A stretch of DNA of 64,000 nucleotides from an uncultured Myxococcales bacterium (GTDB lineage Bacteria > Myxococcota_A > UBA9042): the NCBI GenBank assembly GCA_903842345.1, contig CAIMLR010000004.1, forward strand, positions 307,358 through 371,357, read 5' to 3'. Below the pieces are notes generated by a model. It was not told the origin of the DNA. It ran no database searches and was given only the letters and a program-made list of their open reading frames with translations. A program made the translations under genes and the position numbers. Shown here piece by piece: positions 25,263 to 34,381 of the stretch (position 1 is the first letter of the stretch; each line of letters starts with the position of its first letter).

Positions 25263-26768
25263 TCAGCGTGAGCGGCAGCGATCCAGGACGGCAGCAGCAG
25301 TTGGCTCTTGGCCAAAACGGCTCGCCAAGGTGCGGCGTGCCTGCTCAACGGCGCCATCCGCGCGGCCACAACCGAGTTCAACCTGACGAACGAGCGCCTC
25401 ACGGATGTACAAGCCGTCCGGGAAGCGGACGAGATACTCGTCCCAAGTCGCCCGCTCAGCGTCAGCGCGGTCAGCGTCACGATGCAGGACGGCAAGAACC
25501 GCCAGCGCATTCTGTCGTGCATAGACCGGACCATCGCCATCTGCCACCGTGCGATAGAGGCGTGCTGCCTCCGCAAGGTGTCCAGTCCTACTCAAGATGC
25601 CGCCCAAGCGCAACTGCACGTCGTCGACGTCCGGACCGTCAGCACCCGCAACCATCAGATACCGCTGCGCTTTCTCATGACCAATTTCCAGCCGTCCAGC
25701 CGCGACGGCGTCGTCCAATTCCGCGATCTGGCGGCGCAGGTACGCATCGACGCTCTCAATACGCCGGGTTTCGCCCGCGTGGACAAAGATCGTCTCCCGC
25801 CCAGCCTGCGGTTCACGCCCGTGGCCAGCGGCATCCACCTGCACGACGCCCTCAAACACTTCCACGGTCGTCCAGTCTTTGTTGCGCTTGTCGACCGCGA
25901 ACGCCGTGCCCTTGACCTGCACAACCGCGTCCGCCGTTCGCACGACGAGCCTGCCGCCCGGCGGCAACTTGGGCACGCGCACGACGACGCGGCCATCATC
26001 CAGCTCCATCTCCGCGTCCGCCGACAGATTGTGCACCAAGGTCGCGTTCGCCTCCGTCAGATCAACGATCGCGCCGCACGCCAGCAGCGCCTGACCGGGC
26101 GTCGCCGTCGCGCTGTCCGTTGCCGAAGCCAGATGGTGCCAGCCGCGCACGTGCCGCGGCGCCGCAGCCGGAACTTCCCCGTTGCCGTTCAAACCCTCGG
26201 CCACCATGGAAGCCGGCTCGCTCGGCGCTGGCGCGGTCGTCGGGAACACGGAACGCGGCGGCGAAACGGCCGTGCGCACAGCGTTTTCGTGCGGTTCCCC
26301 AACCGCCACGGTCGGCGCGTCGCCCGCAAGCGCAGGGGCAGGCGCGGCCGTCGCAGCCGCTTCCGGAACCACGTCCGGACCCAGCACCGTCAAGAGAATC
26401 GCGGCGAGAACGCCCGTCCAAATCACCCGCGGCATCCACACCCGCCAGCCGTGTTCGCCATCGCGCGGCCACGCCAACTCCAACATCTCGACCGCACGCC
26501 GTCCCAGCAGTTCGCGCCACGCCGCACGCTTGCGCGCCCGTGCACCGGCCAGCTCAGCCTCCGGCGCGAGCGCCTGCCACAGACGCGCTTCCATATCGAC
26601 GTCCACCGGCTGCCGGAGCGCCGCCGTCTGACCGACGATCGCCTCCGCCGCGCGCAACTGCTCCTGGCACGCCGCGCACCCGCGGACATGCAGCCGCACG
26701 CCCTGCGCACGCGCAACCGCCATGCGACCGTCCGCGAGCTCAAAAAGTTCTGCGGTTGGACAAGTCAT
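25263..26768 (-). CDS. FecR-domain anti-sigma factor with zinc-finger and TPR-like tail
   Basis: A 501-residue transmembrane regulator. Residues 27-34 form the anti-sigma zinc motif H-x3-C-x2-C (His27, Cys31, Cys34). A membrane helix lies at about 114-133. After an Ala/Pro-rich periplasmic linker, a FecR domain (about 225-330: LLACGAIVDLTEANATLV, VVQVKGTAFAVD, VEVFEGVVQV) follows, and the C-terminal 150 residues look like TPR helices (AAARLYRTVADGDGPVYARQNALAVL). The start overlaps the sigma stop (ATGA). It presumably holds the ECF sigma factor inactive until an envelope signal arrives. A TPR-like tail on a FecR protein suggests protein partners in the periplasm. Confidence 0.85.
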   Translation of the reverse strand: MTCPTAELFELADGRMAVARAQGVRLHVRGCAACQEQLRAAEAIVGQTAALRQPVDVDMEARLWQALAPEAELAGARARKRAAWRELLGRRAVEMLELAWPRDGEHGWRVWMPRVIWTGVLAAILLTVLGPDVVPEAAATAAPAPALAGDAPTVAVGEPHENAVRTAVSPPRSVFPTTAPAPSEPASMVAEGLNGNGEVPAAAPRHVRGWHHLASATDSATATPGQALLACGAIVDLTEANATLVHNLSADAEMELDDGRVVVRVPKLPPGGRLVVRTADAVVQVKGTAFAVDKRNKDWTTVEVFEGVVQVDAAGHGREPQAGRETIFVHAGETRRIESVDAYLRRQIAELDDAVAAGRLEIGHEKAQRYLMVAGADGPDVDDVQLRLGGILSRTGHLAEAARLYRTVADGDGPVYARQNALAVLAVLHRDADRADAERATWDEYLVRFPDGLYIREALVRQVELGCGRADGAVEQARRTLASRFGQEPTAAAVLDRCRSR

Positions 26769-27388
26769 GGCCGCACCAAAGCCTTCTCCGGCAGCCCCGA
26801 CGGCCAGCGCGCCAGCAGATCCTCGCGCGTCCGCTGCAGTCGTTTCAACACCGTCCCGCGTTGCTCGCCCAGCACGACGCCGATCTCCGCAGCCGTCAGC
26901 CCTTCCACGTGATGCAGGAAGAAGGTCGTCCGCTTCAGCGGATCCAGATCGTCCATCAGCGCCTGCAGTTGCTGACTCGACTGCTTGAGCGCGAGATCGG
27001 CCTCCACATCGCGGCCATCGTCCAAATCGTCGGTGAATTCATCGTGCCGGGCGCGCCAGGCACCGCGCTGCCGCAGTTCGGAAAGGCACACGTTGGTCGC
27101 AATGCGATGGACCCACGTCGTCAGGCGGCTCTCACCGCGAAACTGCTGGATGTTGCGGAAGACCCGCAGGAACGTGTCCTGGATCGCGTCTTCAACGCCA
27201 ACGTCGCGCAGCAGCACCCGGCACAAGCCGGCAACCTTGGGCAAATACAGGCGGTAAAGCGCGCGGAACGCGTCCGCCGAACCTGCGCGCAGGCCTTCCA
27301 GCAGCAGCTCTTCATCGACCACTTCCGTGGGGAGCATGTGGATGCTTGCGTTGGCCATCTGGGAATCAGCAGCTCCGTTGCGCGACAT
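26765..27388 (-). CDS. RNA polymerase sigma factor, ECF subfamily
   Basis: A 207-residue ECF sigma factor. Region 2 (about 40-110) contains DAFRALYRLYLPKV, EDAIQDTFLRVFRNI and RLTTWVHRIATNVCL; region 4 (about 140-195) contains LDPLKRTTFFLHHVEGLTAAEIGVVLG with the helix-turn-helix and GTVLKRLQRTREDL. It is the first gene of an operon with its likely anti-sigma factor (four-base overlap) and an exported beta-rich protein. Several in-frame ATGs exist near the start (27388, 27358, 27337) and none has a strong ribosome binding site, so the first 17 residues are uncertain. No promoter motif it might read was identified. Confidence 0.93.
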   Translation of the reverse strand: MSRNGAADSQMANASIHMLPTEVVDEELLLEGLRAGSADAFRALYRLYLPKVAGLCRVLLRDVGVEDAIQDTFLRVFRNIQQFRGESRLTTWVHRIATNVCLSELRQRGAWRARHDEFTDDLDDGRDVEADLALKQSSQQLQALMDDLDPLKRTTFFLHHVEGLTAAEIGVVLGEQRGTVLKRLQRTREDLLARWPSGLPEKALVRP

Positions 27389-27487
27389 CGCTATGCTTTT
27401 GACGCGGCTCGCGGCGATTTGATGACTTTGCCGAGCGAACGTCGCGTGCGAATCCGCCGTTTCGCCACAGGCAAAGCCAGTCGGGTG

Positions 27488-27856
27488 CTACAAATCATCG
27501 ATCGGATCGACGGATTTGGCGTCGCGCGGGTGGCTTTTGACGGCCGCCAGACCTGGCCGCGTGGTGCCTTCTTCGCGCCGCTGCAGTTCGCGGTCCCAAA
27601 GCGAGCGCTGGACCTGGAAACGCGCGACGAGGTTCTGCGCCTTGAACCGCGCCTGCGCCGTCACAAAGCCGGACTGTTGCAGGTCGCGGACATCCCGCTT
27701 CAGCGCGTCGTACTCAACCATCGGCGGCGTACGGTCAAAACCGTTGAAGAACATCTGGAACTTGCGGCGCAAGTGCTCCAGCCGGTTCTCGATCGAGGCC
27801 ATCTGCTGGCCCGCGCGGTCTGACCCGAGAGGCCCCTTGCTGTTGATCGTCGCCAT
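27488..27856 (-). CDS. MXAN_5187 C-terminal-domain-like small protein
   Basis: A 122-residue soluble protein, helical with coiled-coil character. The pattern IENRLEHLRRKFQMFFNGFD, then RFKAQNLVARFQVQRSLWDR and a Glu-rich end, matches what I recall of the C-terminal domain family named after Myxococcus MXAN_5187 (a conserved I-E-x-R-L start and a RF-x-x-L-V-x-R-F-x-x-x-x-x-W core). Its function is unknown. It lies upstream of the ECF operon on the same strand with 99 bp between, and is divergent from the lipoprotein at 27981. Family recall is from memory; a profile search would decide. Confidence 0.65.
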   Translation of the reverse strand: MATINSKGPLGSDRAGQQMASIENRLEHLRRKFQMFFNGFDRTPPMVEYDALKRDVRDLQQSGFVTAQARFKAQNLVARFQVQRSLWDRELQRREEGTTRPGLAAVKSHPRDAKSVDPIDDL

Positions 27857-27980
27857 CGCGGTCCTCCGCTGGTGCGGATGTTGCCATCCTTCCTGATTGT
27901 ACTACCATCCGCGCCACCGCGGCGCAACGTCTGGCAGCGAAATCTGCTGCCAAAGCGCTACGGTTCTTGGAGGTTTCACC

Positions 27981-29597
27981 ATGGCGTCCCGCATCACCCG
28001 ACCGACTTCACCCGCCCTGCGTTCCTGGATCGCGCGCACCAGCTTGGCTGTCGTGTGCGTCGGCGGCGCGTTGCACCTCTCGGCGTGTGGCAAAGGCGAT
28101 CCTGACGAAAACTTCCGCCTTTGGAGCAACAACGAGGCGGGCTGGGAAGAGATGCAGGCGTTCGTCGCGGACACGGGCAACGACGTGAAAGCCCGTGCGC
28201 GCGCGCTGGAAATCCTGACGGACGAAGGCGGCCATCCCGGTGAAGCCGTGCGCATCGCCCAGAAAGCGCCGGACAAAGTGCAGGTGATGATGGCGCTCCA
28301 GCCGGCGCTGCAGAAGATGCTGGAGAACCCGAACACCAAGAAGCAGGGCTACGGCAAGCGCGTCCTGTTTGACATGATGAGCGTGCTGCCGGACGACAAG
28401 AAGGCGCAGACGCAGGAAATTTTGGCGAAGTGGGCGTTTGGCGACCTGAAGCCGGATGACTCGCCGGCGCGCATCAAGGAGAAGCTTGAACAGCGGATTC
28501 GCGCGGAAGAGATCGAAGGCTTGGGCAACGCCGGCGTGCACGGCGCGGAGATCATGCTGTCCAAGGGCATCAGCCGCGACGGCGTCATGGCGTACCTGTT
28601 GACGGTCAATACGCCGGAGGCCCACGCGGCGCTGATCAACGGCCTGCGCCGCTATCACGCCATCAAGAACGTCCGCGTCAGTGAAGGCGATCTCGCGGCG
28701 ATCCAGAAGGCGGATTGCATCGAAGGCTTCCTGTACTGGATCGAGCTGTACCAGAAGCTGAGCGGCAGCCAGCATCCCGACGACAAAGCCGCGGCTTCGC
28801 AGGCCATCGTCGTGGCGATTCAGTGGTCGGAGAAGGACGCCAACAAGGCCAAAATCAAGGCGGCGTGGACGGCGCAGGTCAAGCCGGTGGTGGACAAACT
28901 GCTGACCGGGCCGAATTGCGACGACCGCTGGTGGGCCTCGCAGCTGCTCGTGCAGTACAACGGCGTGGACGGCCTGACGCAAATCCTCACGCAGTTGCCC
29001 GATGACAAGAACTACGGCCAGCAGGAATTTGCCAACAATGACGTGAAGATGCAGTTGACGGACCTGTGCAAGAACGAGATCAAGAGCTTGGGCGCGGACG
29101 TGGCGCGGCCGGTGCTGATCAAGGGGCTGAAGGGCAATCGGCTGATCGAGAAGATCGTCGCGATTCGCTGCCTCGCGGCGCTGGGTGACGATGCTTCGCT
29201 CGCAGCGCTGCGCGGCGTGGACAAGAAGGAAAACCTGATCGTGGACGCGGTCGTCGTGCCGCAAGATGCTGAGAAAGTGACGGTTTTTGACCTCGCGCAG
29301 GCGGCGGCGGACGTTGTTGAGTTCGTGCGTTCGGTCGACAAGCAGGCGGCGGAAGGGACGATCGACCAGCCGACGGCCAAGGCGCGGACGTTCTACGCGA
29401 CCTACAGCTTTGAGCGCCAGGGCAAGAAGCTGATTGCCTATGCGGAATCGCGCGCCGCGGAGAAGGTCGCCAAGGACAAGGCGAAAGACGACAAGGCCAA
29501 GGGCGGGGACGCCAAGGCGGCTCCGGCGGCTCCGGCGGCCGATGCGGAAGCGAAGAGCCCGAAGCACGGCAAAGCCAAGCACAAGAAGGGCCACTGA
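27981..29597 (+). CDS. Lipoprotein with HEAT-like helical repeats
   Basis: A 538-residue exported lipoprotein. The ATG at 27981 has GGAGG seven bases upstream. Signal peptide and lipobox (LHLSACGKG) end near residue 36. The body is almost entirely alpha-helical with HEAT/armadillo-like repeats (for example ARARALEILTDEGG and EKIVAIRCLAALGDDASLAALRG). The C-terminal 60 residues are Lys/Ala/Asp-rich low complexity ending in basic KHGKAKHKKGH, which may bind anionic surface. No enzyme motif was seen. It probably acts as a scaffold on the periplasmic side of a membrane. Confidence 0.75.
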   Translation: MASRITRPTSPALRSWIARTSLAVVCVGGALHLSACGKGDPDENFRLWSNNEAGWEEMQAFVADTGNDVKARARALEILTDEGGHPGEAVRIAQKAPDKVQVMMALQPALQKMLENPNTKKQGYGKRVLFDMMSVLPDDKKAQTQEILAKWAFGDLKPDDSPARIKEKLEQRIRAEEIEGLGNAGVHGAEIMLSKGISRDGVMAYLLTVNTPEAHAALINGLRRYHAIKNVRVSEGDLAAIQKADCIEGFLYWIELYQKLSGSQHPDDKAAASQAIVVAIQWSEKDANKAKIKAAWTAQVKPVVDKLLTGPNCDDRWWASQLLVQYNGVDGLTQILTQLPDDKNYGQQEFANNDVKMQLTDLCKNEIKSLGADVARPVLIKGLKGNRLIEKIVAIRCLAALGDDASLAALRGVDKKENLIVDAVVVPQDAEKVTVFDLAQAAADVVEFVRSVDKQAAEGTIDQPTAKARTFYATYSFERQGKKLIAYAESRAAEKVAKDKAKDDKAKGGDAKAAPAAPAADAEAKSPKHGKAKHKKGH

Positions 29598-29601
29598 GTT
29601 C

Positions 29602-30675
29602 ATGACGGCGCGCGGCTGGCTGGCGCTTTTCTTCGCGCTCAGCTGCTGGCCCGCGTGCACGGACGGCAAGCCCGTTCGGGACGTCCAGCCTTGGCCAGAA
29701 CTCGACGCGCTGTTCCGCAACGACGCGCGCTGGGTCGGCGGCGACGGCGCTTACTCCTGCGATCTCGGCAATCAGCGCGTCCTGTGGCTCTTTGGCGACA
29801 GCCTGATTGCCAGGGACGCGACGCGCAACCGCGACACCGCCACATTCATCCGCAATTCCGCCGCGATCCAAACTGGCTACGATCCGGCGCGCGCATTCAT
29901 GGCGTTCTATTGGGGCGAGCAGGCCGGCCATCCGGCGTCGTTCATCGCCGAGCAGGACGGCCGCTGGTTCTGGCCGGGCGCGTGCATGCGCGTGGGCAAG
30001 GGCCTCGTGATTCTGGGCCAATGGCTGCGCCAGGAAGGCGCGGGACAGTGGGGCTTTGGCGCAGTGGGCTCAGCAAGCCTGTTCATCGCGGACGCGGACG
30101 CCGACCCGCTGACCTGGCAGCCGCAGGACGCCCACGTGGCCAATTTTGGCGACGCGGTGATCCTCGGCACGGCTGGGTTCGCAACGGATGATTTCCTGTT
30201 TGCGTACGGCGTCAAAGGCGCGACCCACGACTACGTGCTGGCGCGTTTCCACCGGGCGGATGCGGAGCGCGGCGACTTGTCCCGCGGCGCGTTCTTCAGC
30301 GATGGCCAATGGCTCGACGCCGCGACCTTCGTGGGGCCGCCGCCGGCGATCTTCACGCTGGGCGCGCCGGAATCTTCCGTGCACTTTGACGCCCGCAGCC
30401 AGCGGTTCATGATGGTGCAGACCGAGGGTTTTGGCGCAACGACGCTCGCGCTGCGCACTGCGCCGGAGCCCGAAGGCCCATGGAGTGAAGCCGTGTCCTT
30501 CTACCGCCCACCCGAATCGTTTGAAGAAGGCGCATTTGTGTACGCCGGCAAGGCGCATCCAGAGATCGCCGGCGACGGACTGGCCGTGAGCTACGTGCCC
30601 AGCCGCTTTGACGACGACCCGCGCCCCAGTCCTGCGGACTTCTATTTTCCGCACTTCGTTCGCGTGCGCTTCTGA
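29602..30675 (+). CDS. Exported DUF4185-like beta-propeller protein
   Basis: A 357-residue protein with a signal peptide ending in a lipobox-like PACTDG. Residues about 55-70 contain QRVLWLFGDSLI, resembling the FGDS/T motif of DUF4185, and regularly spaced Trp/Phe-rich strands fit a five-bladed glycosidase-like propeller (DARSQRFMMVQTEGFG, EGPWSEAV, HPEIAGDGLAVSYV). It follows the helical lipoprotein by four bases. It is paralogous in layout to the protein at 31537-32568 (compare HPEIAGDGLAVSYV with HPELDGDDATIAVTF), with a barrel-like protein gene between them. Function unknown; carbohydrate binding or cleavage is possible. Confidence 0.6.
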   Translation: MTARGWLALFFALSCWPACTDGKPVRDVQPWPELDALFRNDARWVGGDGAYSCDLGNQRVLWLFGDSLIARDATRNRDTATFIRNSAAIQTGYDPARAFMAFYWGEQAGHPASFIAEQDGRWFWPGACMRVGKGLVILGQWLRQEGAGQWGFGAVGSASLFIADADADPLTWQPQDAHVANFGDAVILGTAGFATDDFLFAYGVKGATHDYVLARFHRADAERGDLSRGAFFSDGQWLDAATFVGPPPAIFTLGAPESSVHFDARSQRFMMVQTEGFGATTLALRTAPEPEGPWSEAVSFYRPPESFEEGAFVYAGKAHPEIAGDGLAVSYVPSRFDDDPRPSPADFYFPHFVRVRF

Positions 30676-31550
30676 TGGCGCGCGTCCTAGCCCCGCTGCT
30701 GCTGTTGCTGCTCGCGATGCCGGCGCACGCTGAGTTCCTGCCGGACCTCCCGCGCGCGGTGACGCGGACGGAAACGGCGTCGCGCGACGCGCCGGTCATC
30801 GAACTGGGCTACGACGGTCGGGCGCATTTCGCGCTCGGCGGTGAAATGGCGATCTGGCGCTGGCAGCCGCGCGACTGGGAGGTGCGCTGGCTCGTGGGCG
30901 CGCTGATCGCCGCGGACAACGCGCAGTCGCGCCTGCCGTGGCCGACGGAGCTTGGGCGCTGGCTGGCGGGCGGGGCGATCGCCGTGCAGCTGCCGGTGGG
31001 CGCGGATGCGGAGCGCAAGGTTGAAATCGCGGTTGGCCTCTATCGCCAGCAAGCCCGGGCGATTGGCGATTTCCGGTTGCCCGACGCGCTGAAGTCGGAC
31101 GCCATCGCTTTTGGCGGCAGCGGCTACGTCATCGACTTTGACCTCGCCACCCAAAGGCGTCTCGGCCCGCTGCTGCTGACGGCGCGACTGAACGACCGCG
31201 TCCACTTGCCGGGCTTCGCGCTGCTGTTTGGCCAGCGGGCGTGGGCGGACGTGCTGGGTGACGCGTTGGCCGACAACCTCAGCCACCAGCCGAGCGTCGA
31301 CCTGACCGCGCGCTGGCCGATCTCGCCCCATTGGCAACCGGTGTGGGCGCTGCATGGCGAGCTGCTTGTGCCGCTGGACAGCTACGTGACGACCCGCGGC
31401 TACGTGCGGTCGTTCCTCGGCGTGGCGCTGCCTGGGCGGCGCGGCGAACTGATGCCGTTCGCGGCGATCGATGTCGGCGCGGGCCCAGGGCTGCTCGTGA
31501 ATCGCCAGGAACTGCGGCTGGCGCTGGGGGTGCGGTATGGGCCGAAGTAG
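30675..31550 (+). CDS. Exported beta-barrel-like protein, unknown function
   Basis: A 291-residue protein with a clear signal peptide (LAPLLLLLLAMPAHA, residues 5-19). The mature part alternates short hydrophobic and charged strands with many Trp/Tyr/Arg (WRWQPRDWEVRWLVG), consistent with an outer-membrane barrel. The start overlaps the preceding stop (TGATG) and its end overlaps the next start by 14 bp, so the three genes 29602-32568 form one transcription unit. No family could be named with confidence. Confidence 0.65.
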   Translation: MARVLAPLLLLLLAMPAHAEFLPDLPRAVTRTETASRDAPVIELGYDGRAHFALGGEMAIWRWQPRDWEVRWLVGALIAADNAQSRLPWPTELGRWLAGGAIAVQLPVGADAERKVEIAVGLYRQQARAIGDFRLPDALKSDAIAFGGSGYVIDFDLATQRRLGPLLLTARLNDRVHLPGFALLFGQRAWADVLGDALADNLSHQPSVDLTARWPISPHWQPVWALHGELLVPLDSYVTTRGYVRSFLGVALPGRRGELMPFAAIDVGAGPGLLVNRQELRLALGVRYGPK

Positions 31551-32568
31551 CCTGTTGTTCTTCTGCGGCTGGTGCAGTTGCCTCCTGGGGACCGGTTGCA
31601 CGTTGCCGCTGGACACGACCGACGCCGGCACGGATGCGGCGATCGCGCCGGATGCCATGGAAGGCTGCGCACTTTTCGCGGATGCCGCTGCTTCGCTTGG
31701 CGTCGGTCATTCAGTCGACTTGCCCAACGGCGCGACGCTGTGGACCTTTGACGCCGCGCTCGTCGATGGCGGGCGGACGGACGGCGTCGCTGCGCGCGTC
31801 CAAATCCAGCCCGGAGGATGCCCCGGCACGCTCGTCGCCGCTCAGGTCGCGCTGCCGCCCAGCGCCACGGACACCGACTTTGCGGTGCCGATGGATCTCG
31901 TTCGCGTTGGCGCGGAAGTCTGGCAATTCTACGAGACGTGGCGGTTTGCCGCCGGCGCGCCCTTTGGCGTCAAGACCATCGGCCGCGGCATCGCGCGCTG
32001 GGACGGCCAAGCCGGTCAATTCACCCGCGGACCGCTGCTCTGGACCGGCGACCGCCCCGCGTATGGCGCGAGCGCGCTCGTCGATGGCGCGTGGGTCTAC
32101 GCGTACGGGTGCGAGACCGCCAATGACGGATGGACGCGCGCCTGCTATGCCGCCCGCGCACCGAGCCTGCAAGTGGCGGACATCAACGCCTGGCAGTACG
32201 CCACCGCCGTCGGCAAGTTCACGGGGAATCCGGACGACGCGCAGCCCATCCTGACCGGCGTCGGCGACGTCTCCCTGCGGCGCCACGCGTCGGGGCGCTT
32301 GCTCGTCACCTACTTCAAGCCGCTGGATTGCGTGCTGCAGGTCCGTTCTGCGTTGGGACCGACCGGGCCATTTTCAGCCCCGCACGCGCTGGGACAATGC
32401 CTCGTAACGTCAGGCACTTTCTGCATCGGCGCGGTGCAGCATCCGGAGCTCGACGGCGACGACGCCACAATCGCCGTGACGTTCGCGCGTGCCTCCTTTG
32501 ACCCGCTGCCGGCCGCCGACCGTTGGCCGCGCCTTGCGCGCCTGCCGTTGCCCGTCGCCCTGCCCTGA
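31537..32568 (+). CDS. Lipoprotein paralogous to the DUF4185-like protein upstream
   Basis: A 343-residue protein with a signal peptide and lipobox (LLGTGCTLP), a short Asp/Ala-rich spacer, then a beta-propeller-like domain with Cys pairs (GGCPGT, YGCET, RACYAA, DCVLQ, GQCLV, TFCIG) that suggest disulfides. The closing segment GAVQHPELDGDDATIAVTF parallels the end of the 29602-30675 protein. It overlaps the barrel-like gene by 14 bp. Probably surface-exposed with its two neighbours; ligand unknown. Confidence 0.62.
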   Translation: MGRSSLLFFCGWCSCLLGTGCTLPLDTTDAGTDAAIAPDAMEGCALFADAAASLGVGHSVDLPNGATLWTFDAALVDGGRTDGVAARVQIQPGGCPGTLVAAQVALPPSATDTDFAVPMDLVRVGAEVWQFYETWRFAAGAPFGVKTIGRGIARWDGQAGQFTRGPLLWTGDRPAYGASALVDGAWVYAYGCETANDGWTRACYAARAPSLQVADINAWQYATAVGKFTGNPDDAQPILTGVGDVSLRRHASGRLLVTYFKPLDCVLQVRSALGPTGPFSAPHALGQCLVTSGTFCIGAVQHPELDGDDATIAVTFARASFDPLPAADRWPRLARLPLPVALP

Positions 32569-32617
32569 GCGGCCGTCCCTTGCGTGCACACCGGCCATCT
32601 GCGACCCTCGCGGAACC

Positions 32618-34381
32618 ATGCGCGACGCCGCCCATTTCGGTCCCGAAATTCCGCTGGATACCGTCCGGTCTTTTCCCACGCCCGAGCATATCGCCTTTCG
32701 CCACCGCACCGCCGGACCGCTGATCCGCGCCTCCGCGTGGCTCCTGGACCTCGCCATCCGCAGCGCCGTGTTGTTGCTGCTGTTCATCCCGATCGCGCTG
32801 GTCGGCATGGACGTGGGCGTCGGCCTGTGGCTCATCGCCTGGTTTCTCGCGGATTGGCTGTTCGGCGCGTTGGCGGAATGGCGCTGGAAAGGCGTGACGC
32901 CGGGCAAGCACGTGTGCCACATCCGCGTCGTCGCTGCGGATGGTCAGCCGCCGACCCTCGGCGCCTGCCTGCTGCGCAACGTGCTCCGCTTCGCCGATGC
33001 GCTGCCAACGCCGGCCACGGGAATCCTCGCGATGGTCCTCTCTGGCAACTTCCAGCGCCTGGGCGATCTGGCCGCCGGCACGCTGGTTGTGTATGACGAA
33101 CGGCCGCCGCCGGCCCGTCAGGGCAGCGAACTGGAGCCGGAAGCGGCGCGGATCGCCAAGCTGTTGCCGCCGGGCGAAGTCGCGACGCTCAACGGCGAGA
33201 CTGCGCGGGCGATCCACAGCTTTGTGGCCGAGCGGCGGCGTTTCCATCTGGGGCGCCGGCGGGAAATGGCGGAGCGGCTCGCGACCGTGCTGGCGATGCG
33301 GTGGGATCTCCCGCCCGCGACCGATCCCGATGCGCTGCTGTGCGCCGTTCACGCGCTGCTTTTTGGCACGACGGCCGATGAATCCGCGGCGCTGACCGGC
33401 GGCGTGGCGGCGCGGGCGATTGCGTACCTGGCGCAGCGGCGGCCGGCTTGGCAGACCCTGGAAACGTGGCTGACGAGCGCGAATGCCACGCCAATCGCCG
33501 CCGAACCGACCGAGCTGAGCGCGCTCTATCGGGCCGCGTGTGCGGATTTGGCGCTCGCGGACGCGTATCATTTGCCCGCCGCGACGCAGGGCTACCTGCA
33601 CCAGCTCGTCGCGCGGAGTCACGCGCGTTTCTACCGGCCGGCGCCGGTGGTTTGGGCCAAATGGCGCGACCGCGTACTCGTGGAAGTGCCGGGCCGGCTC
33701 TACGGCGACATGAGCCTGCGCGTCGCGCTTCTCGCCTTCTACGGCACGTTCCTCTCGTGTGGCCTGCTCAGCATCTGGCACCCGGAGTTGGCGGTGCGCG
33801 CGCTGGGCCAGGACGGCATCGACAGCCTGCGCGAAATGTACGCCCAGGGTTTTGACCGCAAGCTCGACGAAGGCGTCCTCATGGGCGGCTACTACATCAA
33901 CCACAACGTCGGGATCGCGCTCTCCTGCTTCGCCAGCGGCATCTTCGCCGGCGTCGGCTCGTTGGTCTGGCTGACGTTCAACGGCATCGCCCTCGGCTGC
34001 AGTTTTGGCGCGATGACCGCCGCCGATCCGGTAACCCGCGCGCATTTCTTCACCTTCGTGGTCGCCCATGGTCCGTTCGAGCTGACGGGAATCACGCTCG
34101 CGGGCGCCGCGGGCCTGCGCCTCGGCCTCGGGCTCGTGCAGACGCGCGGTCTCCTGTGGCGCGACAGTCTCCGGCGCGCGGCCGGCGAAGCGGTGCCCAT
34201 CCTCGGGGTCGCCGCCGCGCTTGTCGCCTGCGCTGCGCCGATCGAGGCCTTCGTCAGCCCCTCTGACCTCCCGATTTGGCTCAAGATCGGCGTCGCCATC
34301 GTCTGCACCCTCGTGCTGGTCCTCTGGCTTGGCGTCCTCGGTCGCCAGGGCGCGCGCATCCTGCGGGAGCGTGCGGCATGA
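32618..34381 (+). CDS. RDD family – SpoIIM family membrane fusion protein
   Basis: A 587-residue polytopic membrane protein. The N-terminal half carries an RDD domain (about 25-165: RASAWLLDLAIRSAVLLLL, WRWKGVTPGKHVCHIRVV, LRNVLRFADALP and GNFQRLGDLAAGTLVVYDE). After a cytoplasmic helical stretch (about 175-345), a SpoIIM-like membrane domain follows (about 355-587: LLAFYGTFLSCGLLSIWHP, GYYINHNVGIALSCFASGIFAG, AHGPFELTGITLAGAAG). In many bacteria RDD and SpoIIM-type genes lie side by side near MoxR and DUF58; here they are one polypeptide. It begins a six-gene operon ending in DUF58. Function in this context unknown. Confidence 0.88.
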   Translation: MRDAAHFGPEIPLDTVRSFPTPEHIAFRHRTAGPLIRASAWLLDLAIRSAVLLLLFIPIALVGMDVGVGLWLIAWFLADWLFGALAEWRWKGVTPGKHVCHIRVVAADGQPPTLGACLLRNVLRFADALPTPATGILAMVLSGNFQRLGDLAAGTLVVYDERPPPARQGSELEPEAARIAKLLPPGEVATLNGETARAIHSFVAERRRFHLGRRREMAERLATVLAMRWDLPPATDPDALLCAVHALLFGTTADESAALTGGVAARAIAYLAQRRPAWQTLETWLTSANATPIAAEPTELSALYRAACADLALADAYHLPAATQGYLHQLVARSHARFYRPAPVVWAKWRDRVLVEVPGRLYGDMSLRVALLAFYGTFLSCGLLSIWHPELAVRALGQDGIDSLREMYAQGFDRKLDEGVLMGGYYINHNVGIALSCFASGIFAGVGSLVWLTFNGIALGCSFGAMTAADPVTRAHFFTFVVAHGPFELTGITLAGAAGLRLGLGLVQTRGLLWRDSLRRAAGEAVPILGVAAALVACAAPIEAFVSPSDLPIWLKIGVAIVCTLVLVLWLGVLGRQGARILRERAA

